Translations under genes and position numbers: made by a program
Assembly: GCA_963575745.1 (NCBI GenBank)
Contig: CAUYUJ010015691.1
Location: 120,023-184,022 of the forward strand
Reading direction: 5' to 3'
Source of the DNA: Prorocentrum cordatum
Lineage: Eukaryota; Sar; Dinophyceae; Prorocentrales; Prorocentraceae
DNA length: 64,000 bases
The notes under the pieces: generated by a model
Databases searched by the model: none
What the model saw: the letters and a program-made list of their open reading frames with translations, nothing else
What the model was told of the DNA's origin: nothing
Shown here: positions 9,870 through 20,299 of the stretch, one piece after another
How the letters are laid out: each line of letters begins with the position of its first letter
Numbering within the stretch: position 1 is the first letter of the stretch

Positions 9870-10760
9870 ACAGGTGAATGCGGCAGCGTTCGCAAATTTC
9901 TTCCGAGGCCTGGCTGGACCCCCTACAGGGCTTCACGGGCTTGCGTAGGAGGGCCTTGGCCGACGATGGCCAGGCCAGCATCGTTTCCCTCTCACACGTG
10001 CGGGCGCACTGGTCTGAGGGTGCGATCGAAGTTCTTCCTCCGCACGCGCGCACGACAGCTGTGGGGCAATGCTGACGCTGACCGCGTGGCGAAGCATGAA
10101 ACGAATATGCACCCTAGCCTTGCCCCTTCAGGAGCTAGAGCGGCTTGACTCTGACGTGTTCTGCTCCTAACGCTGGTCTCTATGTTTGACGCTTTCCTCC
10201 CTTGTTTCCCGAAGCTTGACTTTCGTCGGGGCCCTCGGGACCTCGTTTGCCGCCACGACGTACCCAGCGCGCGCATGACTGGGTCGCCCTGGACCCGCTG
10301 GACCCTGAGGACGAAGCTGACTTGGAGAGCGTGTCGCGTTGCACCAGGTGTTTCATAGTGGCGTATGGGGGGCGGGAGGCCGATGTTTGGGTGTAACAAA
10401 TTGTCCACGGCCCTCCGTCGTGTGCATGGTGCGTAAAGCGACCGTGGCCACCTCCTGTGCACCAGTTTGCGCCAGACAGCCCAGTGTGCACCGCTTGTTT
10501 TCTGTTTCGGTGTGGTGCATGCGCGAGGGAGCGGTGCTTCAAATTGGCTGGTCGGTGCGATGGGGAGCCAGGACCGCGTGGCAGAGGTGCTCTCAAGCGT
10601 ACTCGCCAAGGTCTTTATTCCCATTCCAGATCTGAGGAGACTGCTGCTGCGGGCTCCGGCACCGCCTGTCGTACCTCGGCCAAGTTTGTGCAACTGCCAG
10701 CAGCGCCCTTTGGACTCGCCTCTTCGCCCGCGAGCGTGCGCTGTTAATCCCGACACCTGG
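9870..10760 (+). pseudogene. Possible LINE ORF2 C-terminal relic
   Basis: Weak evidence only. One plus frame contains LWGNADADRVAKHE, resembling the GN-x2-AD-x2-A end of a LINE RNase H domain. A second frame downstream gives DLESVSRCTRCFIVAYGG, like the CxxC region after it. The two are in different frames and the flanking sequence is not recognisable. It could equally be non-coding. Confidence 0.25.
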
Positions 10761-10892
10761 GATGGAGGCGCCAGCCGCTAGCTTCTCGCATCACGCAGCG
10801 CGAGGAGGCAGCCTCAGCCACATCAGCAAGTCGTCAGGGCTAAAGTGCTATGCGTTTCTATGTTCTGCCTTGGTTGCCCCCGCGAAACATCA

Positions 10893-11420
10893 TCCTCTCC
10901 CTCCTCCTCCCCCTCCTCCTCCTCCTCCTCCTGCTCCTCTTCCTCCTGCTCCTCCTCGTCCTCCTCCTCCTCCCCCGCCTCCTCCTCCGCCTCCCTCCGC
11001 CTCCGCCTTCTCCTCCTCCTCGCCCATTCTTCCTCCATTCCTTTCCTTTTCCATAACTCCTCCCTGTCGCACCCCGAGGCTAAGTCGGAAGGGCGGGCTG
11101 GGCGTTTCGCCTGATACTTCCTTACACTGATGACGCTTAAGCTTTAAGGTGGGAGGAGCAGTTTCACACGTGGAAGGCGGCCGATTTTAAAAATGTGGCT
11201 CTCGCTTTGGCGCCGGGCGCATTCGATTCAAACATTAGCCAAAGTTTCACGTATTGAGGGCGGGCCGTTTTCAAAATGTGGCTCTCGCCTTTACGCCGCG
11301 TGCTCTCGTCCCAAACATGTACAAGGAGTTCTCGCATTCCCATGCTGAACGAACCAGAAATGGTGTTTCGGAACGATTCAGGATTGTCAGGGCTCACTAG
11401 TTGCGTTGATTCGCTGTGTT
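10893..11420 (+). repeat. Composite (TCC)n-led dispersed repeat, copy 2
   Basis: A TCC tract (10893-11042) is followed by CTCCCTGTCGCACCCCGAGG, then GGGCGGGCTGGGCGTTTCGC and CTTCCTTACA. Two ~90-bp units contain AAAATGTGGCTCTCGC and GCGCCG, and the copy ends GATTCAGGATTGTCAGGG near 11395. It is the best match to the copy at 51.5 kb. A further TCC tract lies at 11612-11645; the sequence between and up to 11860 is otherwise unassigned. Confidence 0.65.
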
Positions 11421-11862
11421 GAAGTCCCACGGATGGCGCCCTGGCGCGATTCAGGATCGTCAAGAGGCAACCATCAAATTTGTTCGCGGCGCTGGGGCCC
11501 CGAGAAGGGTATCTTCGCACGTTTCAGGATCTTCAAACGATTGTATCCCACGGGGCACTCCTGTAGAACTGAATCCTTGTATGAGCCTTTGAATGGGTTC
11601 GCACTGGTCCTTCACCACCTCCTCCTCCTCCTCCTCCTCCTCCTTCTCCGCGTGCGCATCGGAGCGAGCCCGAGGACGGGCCCGCTCGAGTTCATCGTCT
11701 GTCCGCCTGGCCGCCAGCCGCGGCCCTCAGGGCGCGAACACCCAGTGCGCGTGGTCGTCGTAGAAGATCAGGTACTTCTCGCAACCACCAACAAACATTT
11801 CCAGACGATCTCCAAAAATCATCAATACTAAGAAACCAGTGCAGCGAAGTCGCTCAGGATCA

Positions 11863-12395
11863 CGACCACGCATGTAGCTGCTCGGCCCCAACACCCCCTC
11901 AGCGGCCAAGTGTGCTGGCACCGGCAGCCACCACGAGAGAGCCTTCGCTCATCCACTGCAACGAAGGGGGTGCGGCCAAAAAGGGAAAGGCAGGTCGCGC
12001 AGGTGCTGGACCTCATGCGAGTATGAACGGGCCCCAACGCAACCTCAGCGGCCAAGTGTGCTGACACCGTCAGCCACCATAACTGAGCTTGCGCTCGCCC
12101 GCTGCAACGAAGAGTGCATGGCCAAACGAGAGTGCCGCCATGATCGCGACCACGGATGTAGCTGCTCGGCCCCAACACCTCCTCAGCGGCCAAGTGTACT
12201 AACGCCGTCAGCCACCAGAAGAGACCTTTCGCTCATCCACTGCAACGAAGGGTGTGCGGCCAAAAAGGGAAAGGCAGGTCGCGCAGGTGCTTGACCTCAT
12301 GCGAGTATGAAAAGGGCCCCAACACACCCTCAGCGGCCAAGTGTGCTGACACCGTTTGCCACCATTTTTGAGCTTGCGCTCGCCCGCTGCAACGA
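11863..12395. repeat. 142-bp tandem repeat in a 284-bp dimeric arrangement
   Basis: CGGCCAAGTGTGCTGACACC and the following CAGCCACCA recur about every 136-148 bp (near 11911, 12047, 12190, 12338). The longer block starting GACCACG recurs at 11864 and 12148, a 284-bp period, because alternate units differ. The array runs straight into the (GGA)n tract at 12396. Confidence 0.75.
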
Positions 12396-12660
12396 AGGAG
12401 GAGGAGGAGGAGGAAAAGGAGGAAGAGAAGGAGGAGGAGGAAGAGGAAGGAGGAGGAGGAGGAAGAGGAGGAGAGGATGGAGGAGGAGGAGGAGGAAGGA
12501 CGAGAAGGAGGGGCGGAGGAGGAGGAGGAGGAGGAGGAGGAGGGAGGAGGAGGACGGGGAGGAGGAGGAGGAGAAGGAGGAGGAGGATGAGGAGGAGGGG
12601 GGGGAGGAGGGCGGAGGAGGAGGAGGAAGGGCAGGAAGAGGAGGACGAGGAGGAGGAGTT
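12396..12660. repeat. (GGA)n microsatellite
   Basis: Nearly pure GGA/GAG/GGAA purine tract of about 265 bp on the plus strand. Arg/Gly- or Glu-rich frames across it are artefacts. Confidence 0.95.
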
Positions 12661-12845
12661 GTTGTTTTTTTGTTTTCTTCCGCTACGCTGCTCTCCACGG
12701 CGTCCCGCAGTCGGCCTGGCACTGGGAGCCAGGCGGCCGTCGAGCACGGCACTTAAATGGCACAGAAAGGTCATACATGCCATGAAACCTTATATCAGGG
12801 CCACGCCCCGCGACACGAGACCGAGAGGCTGGGCCAGATACAGGC

Positions 12846-14486
12846 CTAGGAGATATTAAAGAGACGAACAACACTGTTAGCATCCGCATCAAGCCAGACG
12901 TCCGAAAGCTTGGGGTGCTTGCCAGTCGAAATTCTGTCCCAGTAATACTTAGAGCACCTAATATTATGAGGCCTACCTGGGCACGGTTTAGCCAGGTAGC
13001 GAACGCAATTGCCAGCGGAAAACGCCTTACAACGGACACACACACAGACAATGCCGCCGTCCGAACACGCTAATCCAAGACAGTTGTGCTCCAGCTGCTG
13101 CAGGACGTCAACCTGGAGCTTATGCTTCTTGGTGCAAGTCGAATTATTCCGCGGGAAACCCCACGGCACACCGTGAGGCAGTGATTACACTGCCAGAAAC
13201 TTCCCACCTTCTTCCAAAGATGGGGCACTTTGACTGGCACTGGTTTCGGCTCGACGGGCGCACGAGTGGCTTCCGACAGGTCGAGCGGAGGCCAGAGAGG
13301 CAGCACACGGGCAGCCAAAACAAAAACCTTGCGAACGACCGACAAGCATTTATCAAGCCACTCTTGCTGCTCAGGGCACGGCTTCTCGTGAGCTAGGGCC
13401 CCAAGCTTAACATAATGGTCGGCGAGGTCGTTACCCGTCTTACAGAACTTCAGATAGGCATCATTACCCACCTGCTCGTCCGACATGTGGCCTTTCACTT
13501 GATGGATGGGCCCCATTCGACTGTCTGCGGTCCAAACAAACATACCCGAGTGCACTCGCTTATACGACAAGTGTTCACTACGAGGGAGGGCCCGCAGAGA
13601 TACTACATTCTGGCAGTCGCTATACCCCACAGCTGGAGAGACAACATTTTGGCAAGCAGCAGTGCAAGCAGCAACTTCACCAGCCTGAGCCGTTTGGGGA
13701 ATGGGGATCGGGGAGGGGGGCATAGACATGACCCAGCTCCTGCCCAGAATCGGACACCGAGACATAACTCCACCCCGTCCTCGATAACTCTCTTATGACC
13801 GAGCGTATACAAGAACCATCCATGAAGATATTCCCCGAAACTCTATAATCGTCTTTATCCGGATCGTCAACATGCTCATGACTGGGCTCGCACATCGATG
13901 GGGGTGGGAAGGTGTCACCAGGGTGGGTAAACAGCCCCATCGTGTACATTATCTTGTCAGCATCCGACAGCGAGTCGTACTCCAGCGGCCGAAACTGGAA
14001 CCCTTCTCCGAGGATGTCCTCTCGGGCCTGGGCGACCGACTCGCGCTGGCAGCACCGCAACCTGTGGAAAATGGTGCCCCTTGCCACGCCGCGCAACGGG
14101 CACAACGCGTCAGGCATGATGTAGCCGTGGTCCTCGGCTCGAGCCTTGGTCCAGGGCGCCTGGCAGACAAGACCTCTAATGCACCCTTTCTCGAAGGGGG
14201 TGAATTTTGAAGAACTCATGGCCGCAAGGGCCGCGTCGAAACAGACTCTACGGCCCAGGCCCAGGGACCGCCCATAATCACGTTCAAGATTCCTCAAAAC
14301 AGCAGTGCGGAGGAGACGTTTCAGGAGGCAAGGCGAAAACAGGGTGAGGGAAACTTCCACCCCCAGGTCGTCGACGAGCATGCTGAAGCTCGGCATCTTC
14401 CACCCAGGGCGCTCCACCGAGAGACGAAGGGCCCCCGCAGGGCCGCGAACGCGACGCCACGGCTGGAGAGGCCCCGAAAAACCCAC
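12846..14486 (-). pseudogene. LINE-A ORF2 C-terminal part: connection, RNase H, Cys-rich end
   Basis: Read in three frames. The first frame (14486-13677) has VERPGWKMPSFSMLVDDLG, a conserved post-RT segment, then MPDALCPLRGVARGTIFHRL (the CxxC/H region) and GNIFMDGSCIRS, where the Asp is the first RNase H carboxylate. The second (13765-13070) has IHQVKGHMSDEQV and TGNDLADHYVKLG, the RNase H end motif. The third (13169-12846) reads CVRCKAFSAGNCVRYLAKPC and GRPHNIRCSKYYW, a Cys-rich terminus. It would degrade the RNA strand of the cDNA hybrid if intact. Frameshifts near 13700 and 13150 inactivate it. Confidence 0.72.
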
Positions 14487-14489
14487 AGC

Positions 14490-16213
14490 TCAGGCACCGC
14501 GGAGCTCGGCCAAGTTGAGGCCGAACTGGTAGGCCCCCACCAGGCAGGCCCAGATCTCTTTAGACCACCTCACAATGGGCGCGGCGGACGCGTACCAGGT
14601 GGGGTCGGCGGCAAACAGCAGAGCTGCCGTGAGAGATCCCCCTCCAGCGGAGGGCTGCAAGAAACGACCCATGGCTCTCCGAAGGGTGGAAAGTTCATGG
14701 TCCGAGGTGCCGTGCACCTCGCAACCGTAGGTTCGGCTGGCAAGGGGCCCAGTCGTGAAAACTCGACGCGAGTGTCGGCCGAGGGTTCTCTTATGACGAG
14801 CCAGACGAGCAACCTCAGCCGAAAACAGGGTCTTACGAACCTTAAACCTGCCTCCACGACGAGCGACGCGGCGGGGCCTGCCAGCAGCATCGTCGATGCC
14901 GAGGTTGACAGCGGAGTCACGCGGCGCTCCGCCCACCGTGCCAAGACCTTGGCGCACGGCCTTAGCAACAGAAGGATGTGAGGCGAGAGCTGCCGCCTTC
15001 TTGACAGCGATCGCGCAACCAAGATCGCCCTCGATGACCACTTGCAATTTAATGGCCCCCCCAGGAGGTCATTAACGACCGTCGGAGCGGTCCCTTGGCA
15101 CGACAAGGTGTAATCACCGATATATATCTTCAACGAGACCGATCTTGGCAAGCTAAGCCCATCCATGGCGGCTAAGCTGAAGACACGGATTAAAGTGGTC
15201 GCGAAGCCGCAGCCTGCCACAAGACCTCGCCATGCGAACTTGGGCCCGATGACCCTGCTGTTCATGGCGATGTAGCGGCAGGCGCGGTACGCAACATCGC
15301 ATGCTCTCGCAATCTGCATGGGGAAACCGTGCTGGCGGCAACGCTGCAAGAGCAGATCCAAGTCGACCGATTCATAAAACTTGAGAAGGTCCCAAAGAAC
15401 CGAACTGGAGCATAAATCGGAAGAAACAGCTTTCTCACTTCGTACGCATTGCCGCCAGGCGGTGTCCACGCTCGAGGCAAAGGAGCCCGCGGCGAAGAAG
15501 TCCCTGCTGTTAGCCGCTTCCCACCTGCGAGCATACTCGCGACGAGCGCGGGCCCGGAGACGATACACTGACACGAATAATCCGATCGGTCTGTGACCAC
15601 CGTCGGGCTTGGCAAGCATGATGAGCAGCAGCGCGCGCATCTGCATTGGCAAGTGCCCTGACTTCTCGAACGTCGCGATGAGGCGAGAGAGGGCGACAAG
15701 GGCCTGATCCGAGAGGTGCTGGAAGTGGCTGACATGAAAGCCGTCGACAGAGGAGGCCGTGTGCTTCGGGAAAGACCTAGAGACACGACGAAGGTCGGCT
15801 GGGGTCAACTCGGGCAGGGGCTCGAGCACCTCAAAGCGGGCACCTGTCGCCGGGGGGGCCTGCTGGTCTTCGGCATGCCAAAGATCAGAAAACTTAGCAC
15901 ATTCAGACTCAAGGAGGGCCTGTGGGTCCGAAACAACTTCGCCTTTGACGCTGAGGGTAGTGGTGGGGGTCCAAGCAGGGCCCCCCCGAACCACCCCATG
16001 GGCGCGCCGAGCCCCAGACTCAATATTGGTCTTAAGCCATGACACCCACTTACGATTCTCAGCATTGCGATGTTCGCTCTCGGCCACAGCTTGGGCCTGG
16101 GAGACCGCATCCAGGGCATGCTCAGGTTCCCAGAGACGACGGACTGACCAGGAGGGCTGTGGGTGACGACATCCCTGCAACGCTGAAGTAGCGCGGCCGC
16201 GTGGCCGCTCCAC
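14490..16213 (-). pseudogene. LINE-A ORF2 reverse transcriptase region
   Basis: The frame ending at 14570 carries RT blocks: LLLIMLAKPDGGHRPIGLF (fingers), LWDLLKFYESVDLDLLLQR (motif A region), RGLVAGCGFATTLIRVFSL (motif B) and LKIYIGDYTLSCQG (motif C). In motif C the usual two adjacent Asp are replaced by Gly-Asp, so activity is doubtful. A shift near 15050 moves the thumb (MQVVIEGDLGCAIAVKKAAA and EVARLARHKRTLGRHSRRVF) into another frame that ends at 14490. Non-LTR type is inferred from the neighbouring endonuclease and RNase H. Confidence 0.8.
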
Positions 16214-16376
16214 TCTCCCAGCCTAGCAGGGGGATTGAAAAGCTCAGCAGCCGTGGCACACAGATGGCTGCTGCGTGCCGAGCTGTGCTCGGCGCGTCCT
16301 GGCACTGTCGTTTCGATAAAACTGCTACGAGCAAAACGCGGGGAGGAGGAGGGCTCGGGCGCAGCCGTCGACGCTC

Positions 16377-17590
16377 CTAAGGCGTACAGCTGCATCCAAA
16401 GCCGATATCGATTGCTGAGCCAGCGGAGCTGCGAAGCAAGCTGCCGATCGACGAAATACCTTCCATCGAGGCCGAACTCGGCTGCAGCGCGCTGACCCAG
16501 TGCAACTCCGCCTGGCGCCCACGACTGCCGTGGTGCGAAAGGCGGCGCTGAAACACTCCTTCGAGCTCCTTTTCAGCCGTGTTGGCCCAATGTTTGTAGA
16601 TGGTGTCCAGATGATACTGGGTAACATCAGTCTCCCCACTCTCGGCCACAGCCAGGGCTCGGGAGGCCAACCGATCCAAAACTCCCCATTCGGATGGGGG
16701 GCTCAGGGCAAGGTCCCGCGGGCCGGCTAGTGGGCAAGGGTGGGGGGCGTCGGAAGGTCAAAGCTTTGAGAGACGCAAGGGAGGGGTGGAAGGTGAGGGA
16801 GACAGGGTCATGCGTCGCTAACTCCGAATCGCTCACTATCTTCACGCCTTTAATCGCCTGCGCCAGGCGGGAGCAACAAAGGAAGAAATCGAACATCTTC
16901 ACGCCCCCCAGTGCTGCGACAGGTGCCCTCGACACCAGGGGGGTACACAATGTCAGCACCCATCCTTCTGTGAATCGCCGAGCCTGCTAGCACGGCGGGC
17001 TCCAAGTTGAAGTCGGCACCGGCAAGGAACGGCACAGACATGCTCTTTGCTCGCGCCGCTACGCCAGCAAGGATATCCTGATTGAAATCGCTAAGTCCAA
17101 CACAATCCTGCAGGTAGACACTAACAACGTAGAAAGAGGTCTGACCTGGGAGGTGGACGACAGCTCCGAGGGCCCTGCGGGGCCGAATCGTGGGGCCAAT
17201 ATCGGGGTGGTGCAACCCGAGGAAGGACCTAACCAGGACCCCGACCCCAGCCGAAGGGCCCCCCCCAGGCCCCAGGGTTCCAGGTTCGAAGCTGGCTTTC
17301 CACCCGTTTCGCACACACCAGGCCGAAGCCTTCCTGATGTCCTCAGCGCTTATGAGCTTGTGCTCCTGGACGAGCACGATGTGGGCCGAGGTAATTCCCA
17401 AAAACTGTTGGAGCGAGCTCCAAGCCGTGCCGTTAGCCGTCACTATCTCCAGCTCAATAGACTCATTAGCAGCAACAAAATCTCCATGGTCCCAAGGGCG
17501 ATGCAGACACGCATTCCGTGGGGCATCCAAAACTGGGCAGGAGGTAGGGAGTCTAGGGTAGGAGAAAGGTGATGGCTCGGCACAGGTCTG
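16377..17590 (-). pseudogene. LINE-A ORF2 AP-like endonuclease and linker
   Basis: The frame ending at 16850 has ELEIVTANGTAWSSLQQFLG, VLVQEHKL (catalytic Glu), FYVVSVYLQDCVGLSDFNQD and LAGADFNLEP (metal-binding Asp/Asn), the classic AP-endonuclease series. A shift near 16910 moves to the frame of 16959, which supplies KIVSDSELATHDPVSLTF, containing the terminal His-Asp pair. The linker to RT then continues in a third frame (16679-16377), including YHLDTIYKHWANTAEKELEG. The enzyme would nick genomic DNA for target-primed reverse transcription. The ORF2 start overlaps the end of ORF1. Confidence 0.75.
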
Positions 17591-17591
17591 G

Positions 17592-18728
17592 CTAGGAACG
17601 AGCCGCCCCCTTGGCTGGGGGGCCCGCTGGTGGCGGCGCCTTCCCGTCTGGGACCGCGGGGGGCGCCTTGTTCGGTGCCCTGCTGATCGCCTCGCGAGCC
17701 TGGGCGCGGACAGAGGCGCCAGGCTTAGAAGGCGGGGCGCCTGGGGCAACAGGCGGCGCAGGGGCGGCCTTGCTTCCAGCAGCCGAGGCCGACGCTCCCG
17801 ATGCCTCAGAGGCGGCAGCAGCGTCTCCTGCAGGTGCACCAGCAGCAGCAGGTTCGGCATCCGTCTTCCGCTTCTTCTCGAGCCGCTTGGCCTGCTCCTG
17901 GTGGTTCTTCTTAAGATCGACGCACTTAGACTGAACCTCCCCGAACAGGGCCGTCGTGAGGGTAGTGATACGCTCTGACAACTGCTCCTTCCGAGACTGG
18001 GCTTCACGTAGGTCTTCTGGGGTAACGTCCTGAAGCTCCGCCAACCCAAACATGTCGCCGTCGTCAAGCACGAACGAGGACAACTTGCCACCCAGGATGT
18101 CCTGCAGGCGCAGCACTGGGGCGACTGGGGCCTCCTGTGGCTGAGACGGCTGGACCGTGACAGACAGGTGCAGCTTTGAGATGGCAGACTTGTACTCCTC
18201 ATCGTATCGCTCAAGCTCCTGCAACGTGACCTCCAAGTCCGCGCGCTGCTGAGCCAACTTCCGTTCAAGGCCGTGGACGTGGTCCAGATCGCGATCCAAC
18301 TTCTTCTCGAGTCGCTGGATCTCTTTGAAGGCCGCGTCCGCCCGTTGCTGCGGGGGCAGAGGGGCTTGCGCCAACTGGGCCACCTTCTCTTGCGCCAAGG
18401 AGAGCAGGGACGCGTCCCCCACCTTGGCGCTGAGCTCCGCCAGCTGCTGCAACTCAGACTTGGTCGCAGTCGGGGCGGTAGCCGGCCGCGCGGGTGGAGG
18501 CCTTCCCGACACTGCGTCTGCTGCAGCACGACGAACTTCAGCAGCAGCCGCTCCTCGGGGGACGCCTCCTCCTCTGGCCTGACCGTCACCTGGCACGGGC
18601 TCAGTCCACTTCTTACCGCAATGTTTGCACCACATGTAGTGCCCCAAGTTCTTGCGGCATCCGCAGTGCCCGCAAGTCCACTTCTTGGTGGCGTCGTAGC
18701 CGCTACGAGGCTTGCCACCAGGAGCCAT
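17592..18728 (-). CDS. LINE-A ORF1 protein (zinc finger plus coiled coil)
   Basis: The ATG at 18728 is the first after the SL copy and gives an intact 378-residue ORF. Residues ~15-40 hold two CxxC pairs (CGHCGCRKNLGHYMWCKHCG), a zinc-binding RNA-interaction motif. Residues ~75-210 are heptad-rich and charged (EKVAQLAQ, QRLEKKLDRDLDHVHGLERK), predicting a coiled coil for oligomerisation. The tail is Ala/Pro-rich and basic. This is the usual plan of dinoflagellate LINE ORF1 proteins that package the RNA. It is unusual in being intact while ORF2 is broken. The ORF also extends upstream through the (TCC)n tract as Leu-rich sequence, which I exclude. Confidence 0.8.
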   Translation of the reverse strand: MAPGGKPRSGYDATKKWTCGHCGCRKNLGHYMWCKHCGKKWTEPVPGDGQARGGGVPRGAAAAEVRRAAADAVSGRPPPARPATAPTATKSELQQLAELSAKVGDASLLSLAQEKVAQLAQAPLPPQQRADAAFKEIQRLEKKLDRDLDHVHGLERKLAQQRADLEVTLQELERYDEEYKSAISKLHLSVTVQPSQPQEAPVAPVLRLQDILGGKLSSFVLDDGDMFGLAELQDVTPEDLREAQSRKEQLSERITTLTTALFGEVQSKCVDLKKNHQEQAKRLEKKRKTDAEPAAAGAPAGDAAAASEASGASASAAGSKAAPAPPVAPGAPPSKPGASVRAQAREAISRAPNKAPPAVPDGKAPPPAGPPAKGAARS

Positions 18729-18808
18729 CGCAGCGCCGCCGTGAGAGGAAAGGGAATCCGAGCCACTCTGGCCCGCGAACACCCAGCCGTTCTGAAGATC
18801 GGTGATCG

Positions 18809-18838
18809 CATGCACAAAAATGAATTGTGCCAGAACGG
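18809..18838 (-). other. Two decayed DinoSL relics in tandem
   Basis: Immediately downstream (minus sense) of the intact SL lie two 15-nt units. CCGTTCTGGCACAAT matches 11/15 and TCATTTTTGTGCATG 10/15 of the relic form CCATTTTGGCTCAAG. They abut with no gap. This is what repeated cycles of trans-splicing at the internal AG of an older leader would leave. Each unit alone is weak; the head-to-tail placement is the support. Confidence 0.45.
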
Positions 18839-18860
18839 CTTGAGCCAAAATGGCTACGGA
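18839..18860 (-). other. Exact 22-nt DinoSL copy at LINE-A 5' end
   Basis: Minus-strand bases 18860 to 18839 start TCCGTAG and end TTTTGGCTCAAG, matching all 22 positions of the dinoflagellate spliced leader. The next bases are CCGTTC, with no GT donor, so this is not an SL RNA gene. It is a leader carried back into DNA on a reverse-transcribed mRNA. It defines both the organism group and the transcription start-proximal end of LINE-A. Confidence 0.95.
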
Positions 18861-18867
18861 AAAGACG

Positions 18868-19185
18868 AGGAGGAGGAGGAGGAGGAGAAGGAGGAGGAGG
18901 AGGAGGGGGAGGAGGAGGAGGAGGAGGAGGAGGAGGAGGAGGAGGAGGAAGAGGAGAAGGAGGAGGAGGAAAAGGACGAGGAGGCCCCAGGACGAGGACG
19001 AGGAGGAGGAGGAGGAAAGGAGGAGGAGGAGGAGGAGGAGGAGGAGGCGGGGGAGGAGGAGGAGGAGGAGGAGGAGGACGAGGAGGACGAGGAGAAGGAG
19101 GACGAGGAGCACGAGGAGGACGAGGACGAGGACGAGGATGACGAGGAGAACGAGGAGCACGAGGAGGACGAGGGCGAGGAGGGGA
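18868..19185. repeat. (GGA)n/(GAC GAG)n microsatellite upstream of LINE-A
   Basis: About 320 bp of GGA/GAG/GAC triplets on the plus strand, i.e. TCC-rich on the LINE-A sense strand. It ends 7 bp from the SL copy. Confidence 0.95.
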
Positions 19186-19353
19186 GCCCCCTCCTCGCCC
19201 CCGTCGGACCGAAGATAAGCTACCCCTCCTGGCCCCGGAGGCCCTCCTCTTTCTCGAGGCAAGCTGCTGGGGCCTCTGGGGCCCGAAGCGTCAGAGGGGG
19301 CACAACCTTGAAGAAGAAGAGCGGCATAAACAGAAACTGTTGGCGCTCCGCGC

Positions 19354-19445
19354 GGATTTCTTGGATCCGCGCCGTGCCCCCCTCTGGCGCGCGGAGCGCG
19401 CCAGGGGCGCCGCCAGGGGGGCTCAGTCGCCGATCCAAGAAATCC
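19354..19445. repeat. Small inverted-repeat element
   Basis: GGATTTCTTGGATC (19354-19367) is perfectly inverted as GATCCAAGAAATCC (19432-19445). Between them CTGGCGCGCGGAGCGCGCCAG forms a further hairpin (written in two halves: CTGGCGCGC and GCGCGCCAG). Related sequence (CGATCC..AAATCCGCGC and AAGTTT) occurs near 22565-22610, so it is dispersed. Confidence 0.55.
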
Positions 19446-19589
19446 GCCCAGGCGTCAAAAGTTTGTTGTGTTTATGCAGTTGTTTCTTCTTCGACAGGGC
19501 GGAAGCCCATCGCCCACGAGGGCGGAAGCGCCTCGGCCGGTCGTGCCCACTAGCTTCAGCAGGCCCACGGCGACACGGCCCAGCAGGCC

Positions 19590-20200
19590 CTCCTCCTCGT
19601 CCTACTCCTTCTCCTCCGCCTCCTCCTCCTCCTCTTCCTCCTCCTCCTTCTCATCCTCCTCCTCTTCCTCCTCCTCCTTCCTCCTTCCTCCTTCCTCCTT
19701 CCTCCTTCCTCCTCTCCTCATCCTCCTCCTCCTCATCCTCCTCCTCCTCCCTCCCTCCTCCTCCTCCTCCTCCTCCCTCCTCCTCCTCCTCCTCCTCGTT
19801 GCTCATCCTCCCTCCTCCTCCGCCAGTTCAACTCCTCCTCCTCCTCCTCCTCCTCCTCGTCGTCGTCCTACTCCTCCTCCTCTTCCTCCTCCTCCTTCTC
19901 CTCCACCTCCTCCGTCCTCCCCCCCCCTCCCCCTCCTCCTCCTCCTCCTCCTCCTCCTCCTCCTCCTCCTCCTCCTCCTCCTCTCCCCCTCCTCCCCCTC
20001 CTTCGCTTGCTCCTCCTCCTCCTCCTCCGCCAGTTCAACTCCTCCTCCTCCTCTTCCTCTCCTCCTCCTCCTCCTCGTCGTCGTCCTCCTCCTCCTCCTC
20101 CTCCTCTTCCTCCTCCTCCTTCTCCTCCACATCCTCCGTCCTCCCCCTCCTCCTCCTCCTCCTCCTCCTCCTCCTCTTCCTCCTCCGCCTCTGCTTCCCC
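19590..20200. repeat. (TCC)n array with a ~210-bp higher-order repeat
   Basis: A 600-bp TCC-rich tract. The distinctive block CGCCAGTTCAACTCC, followed by CGTCGTCGTCCTACTCC-type sequence and then CCACCTCCTCCGTCC, occurs at ~19822 and again at ~20030. Part of the array was thus duplicated as a unit. Confidence 0.9.
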
Positions 20201-20299
20201 TGCCTGGCAGCTGGCCTGGTCCTTGGCGCTCGCGGGCCGCTCCAGAGCGGACGCGTCATTGGTCGGCGCGTCGATGGTCGGCGACGACATCTGGCCCGG

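Larger units (their letters stand above)
12846..18860 (-). mobile_element. LINE-A: near full-length non-LTR retrotransposon with DinoSL at 5' end
   Basis: All expected parts occur in order on the minus strand: SL copy (18860), ORF1 with zinc finger and coiled coil, AP-type endonuclease, RT, cysteine-containing connection region, RNase H, and a C-terminal Cys-rich end (12846). The length, ~6 kb, suits an intact element, but ORF2 is broken by about six frame changes, so it is a dead copy. Flanks are (GGA)n on both sides. No target-site duplication could be defined because of these microsatellites. Confidence 0.85.

Noticed and set aside
18839-18900. SL RNA gene
   Set aside because: A real SL RNA gene needs a GT splice donor directly after the leader and an intron part; here CCGTTC follows and LINE ORF1 comes next.
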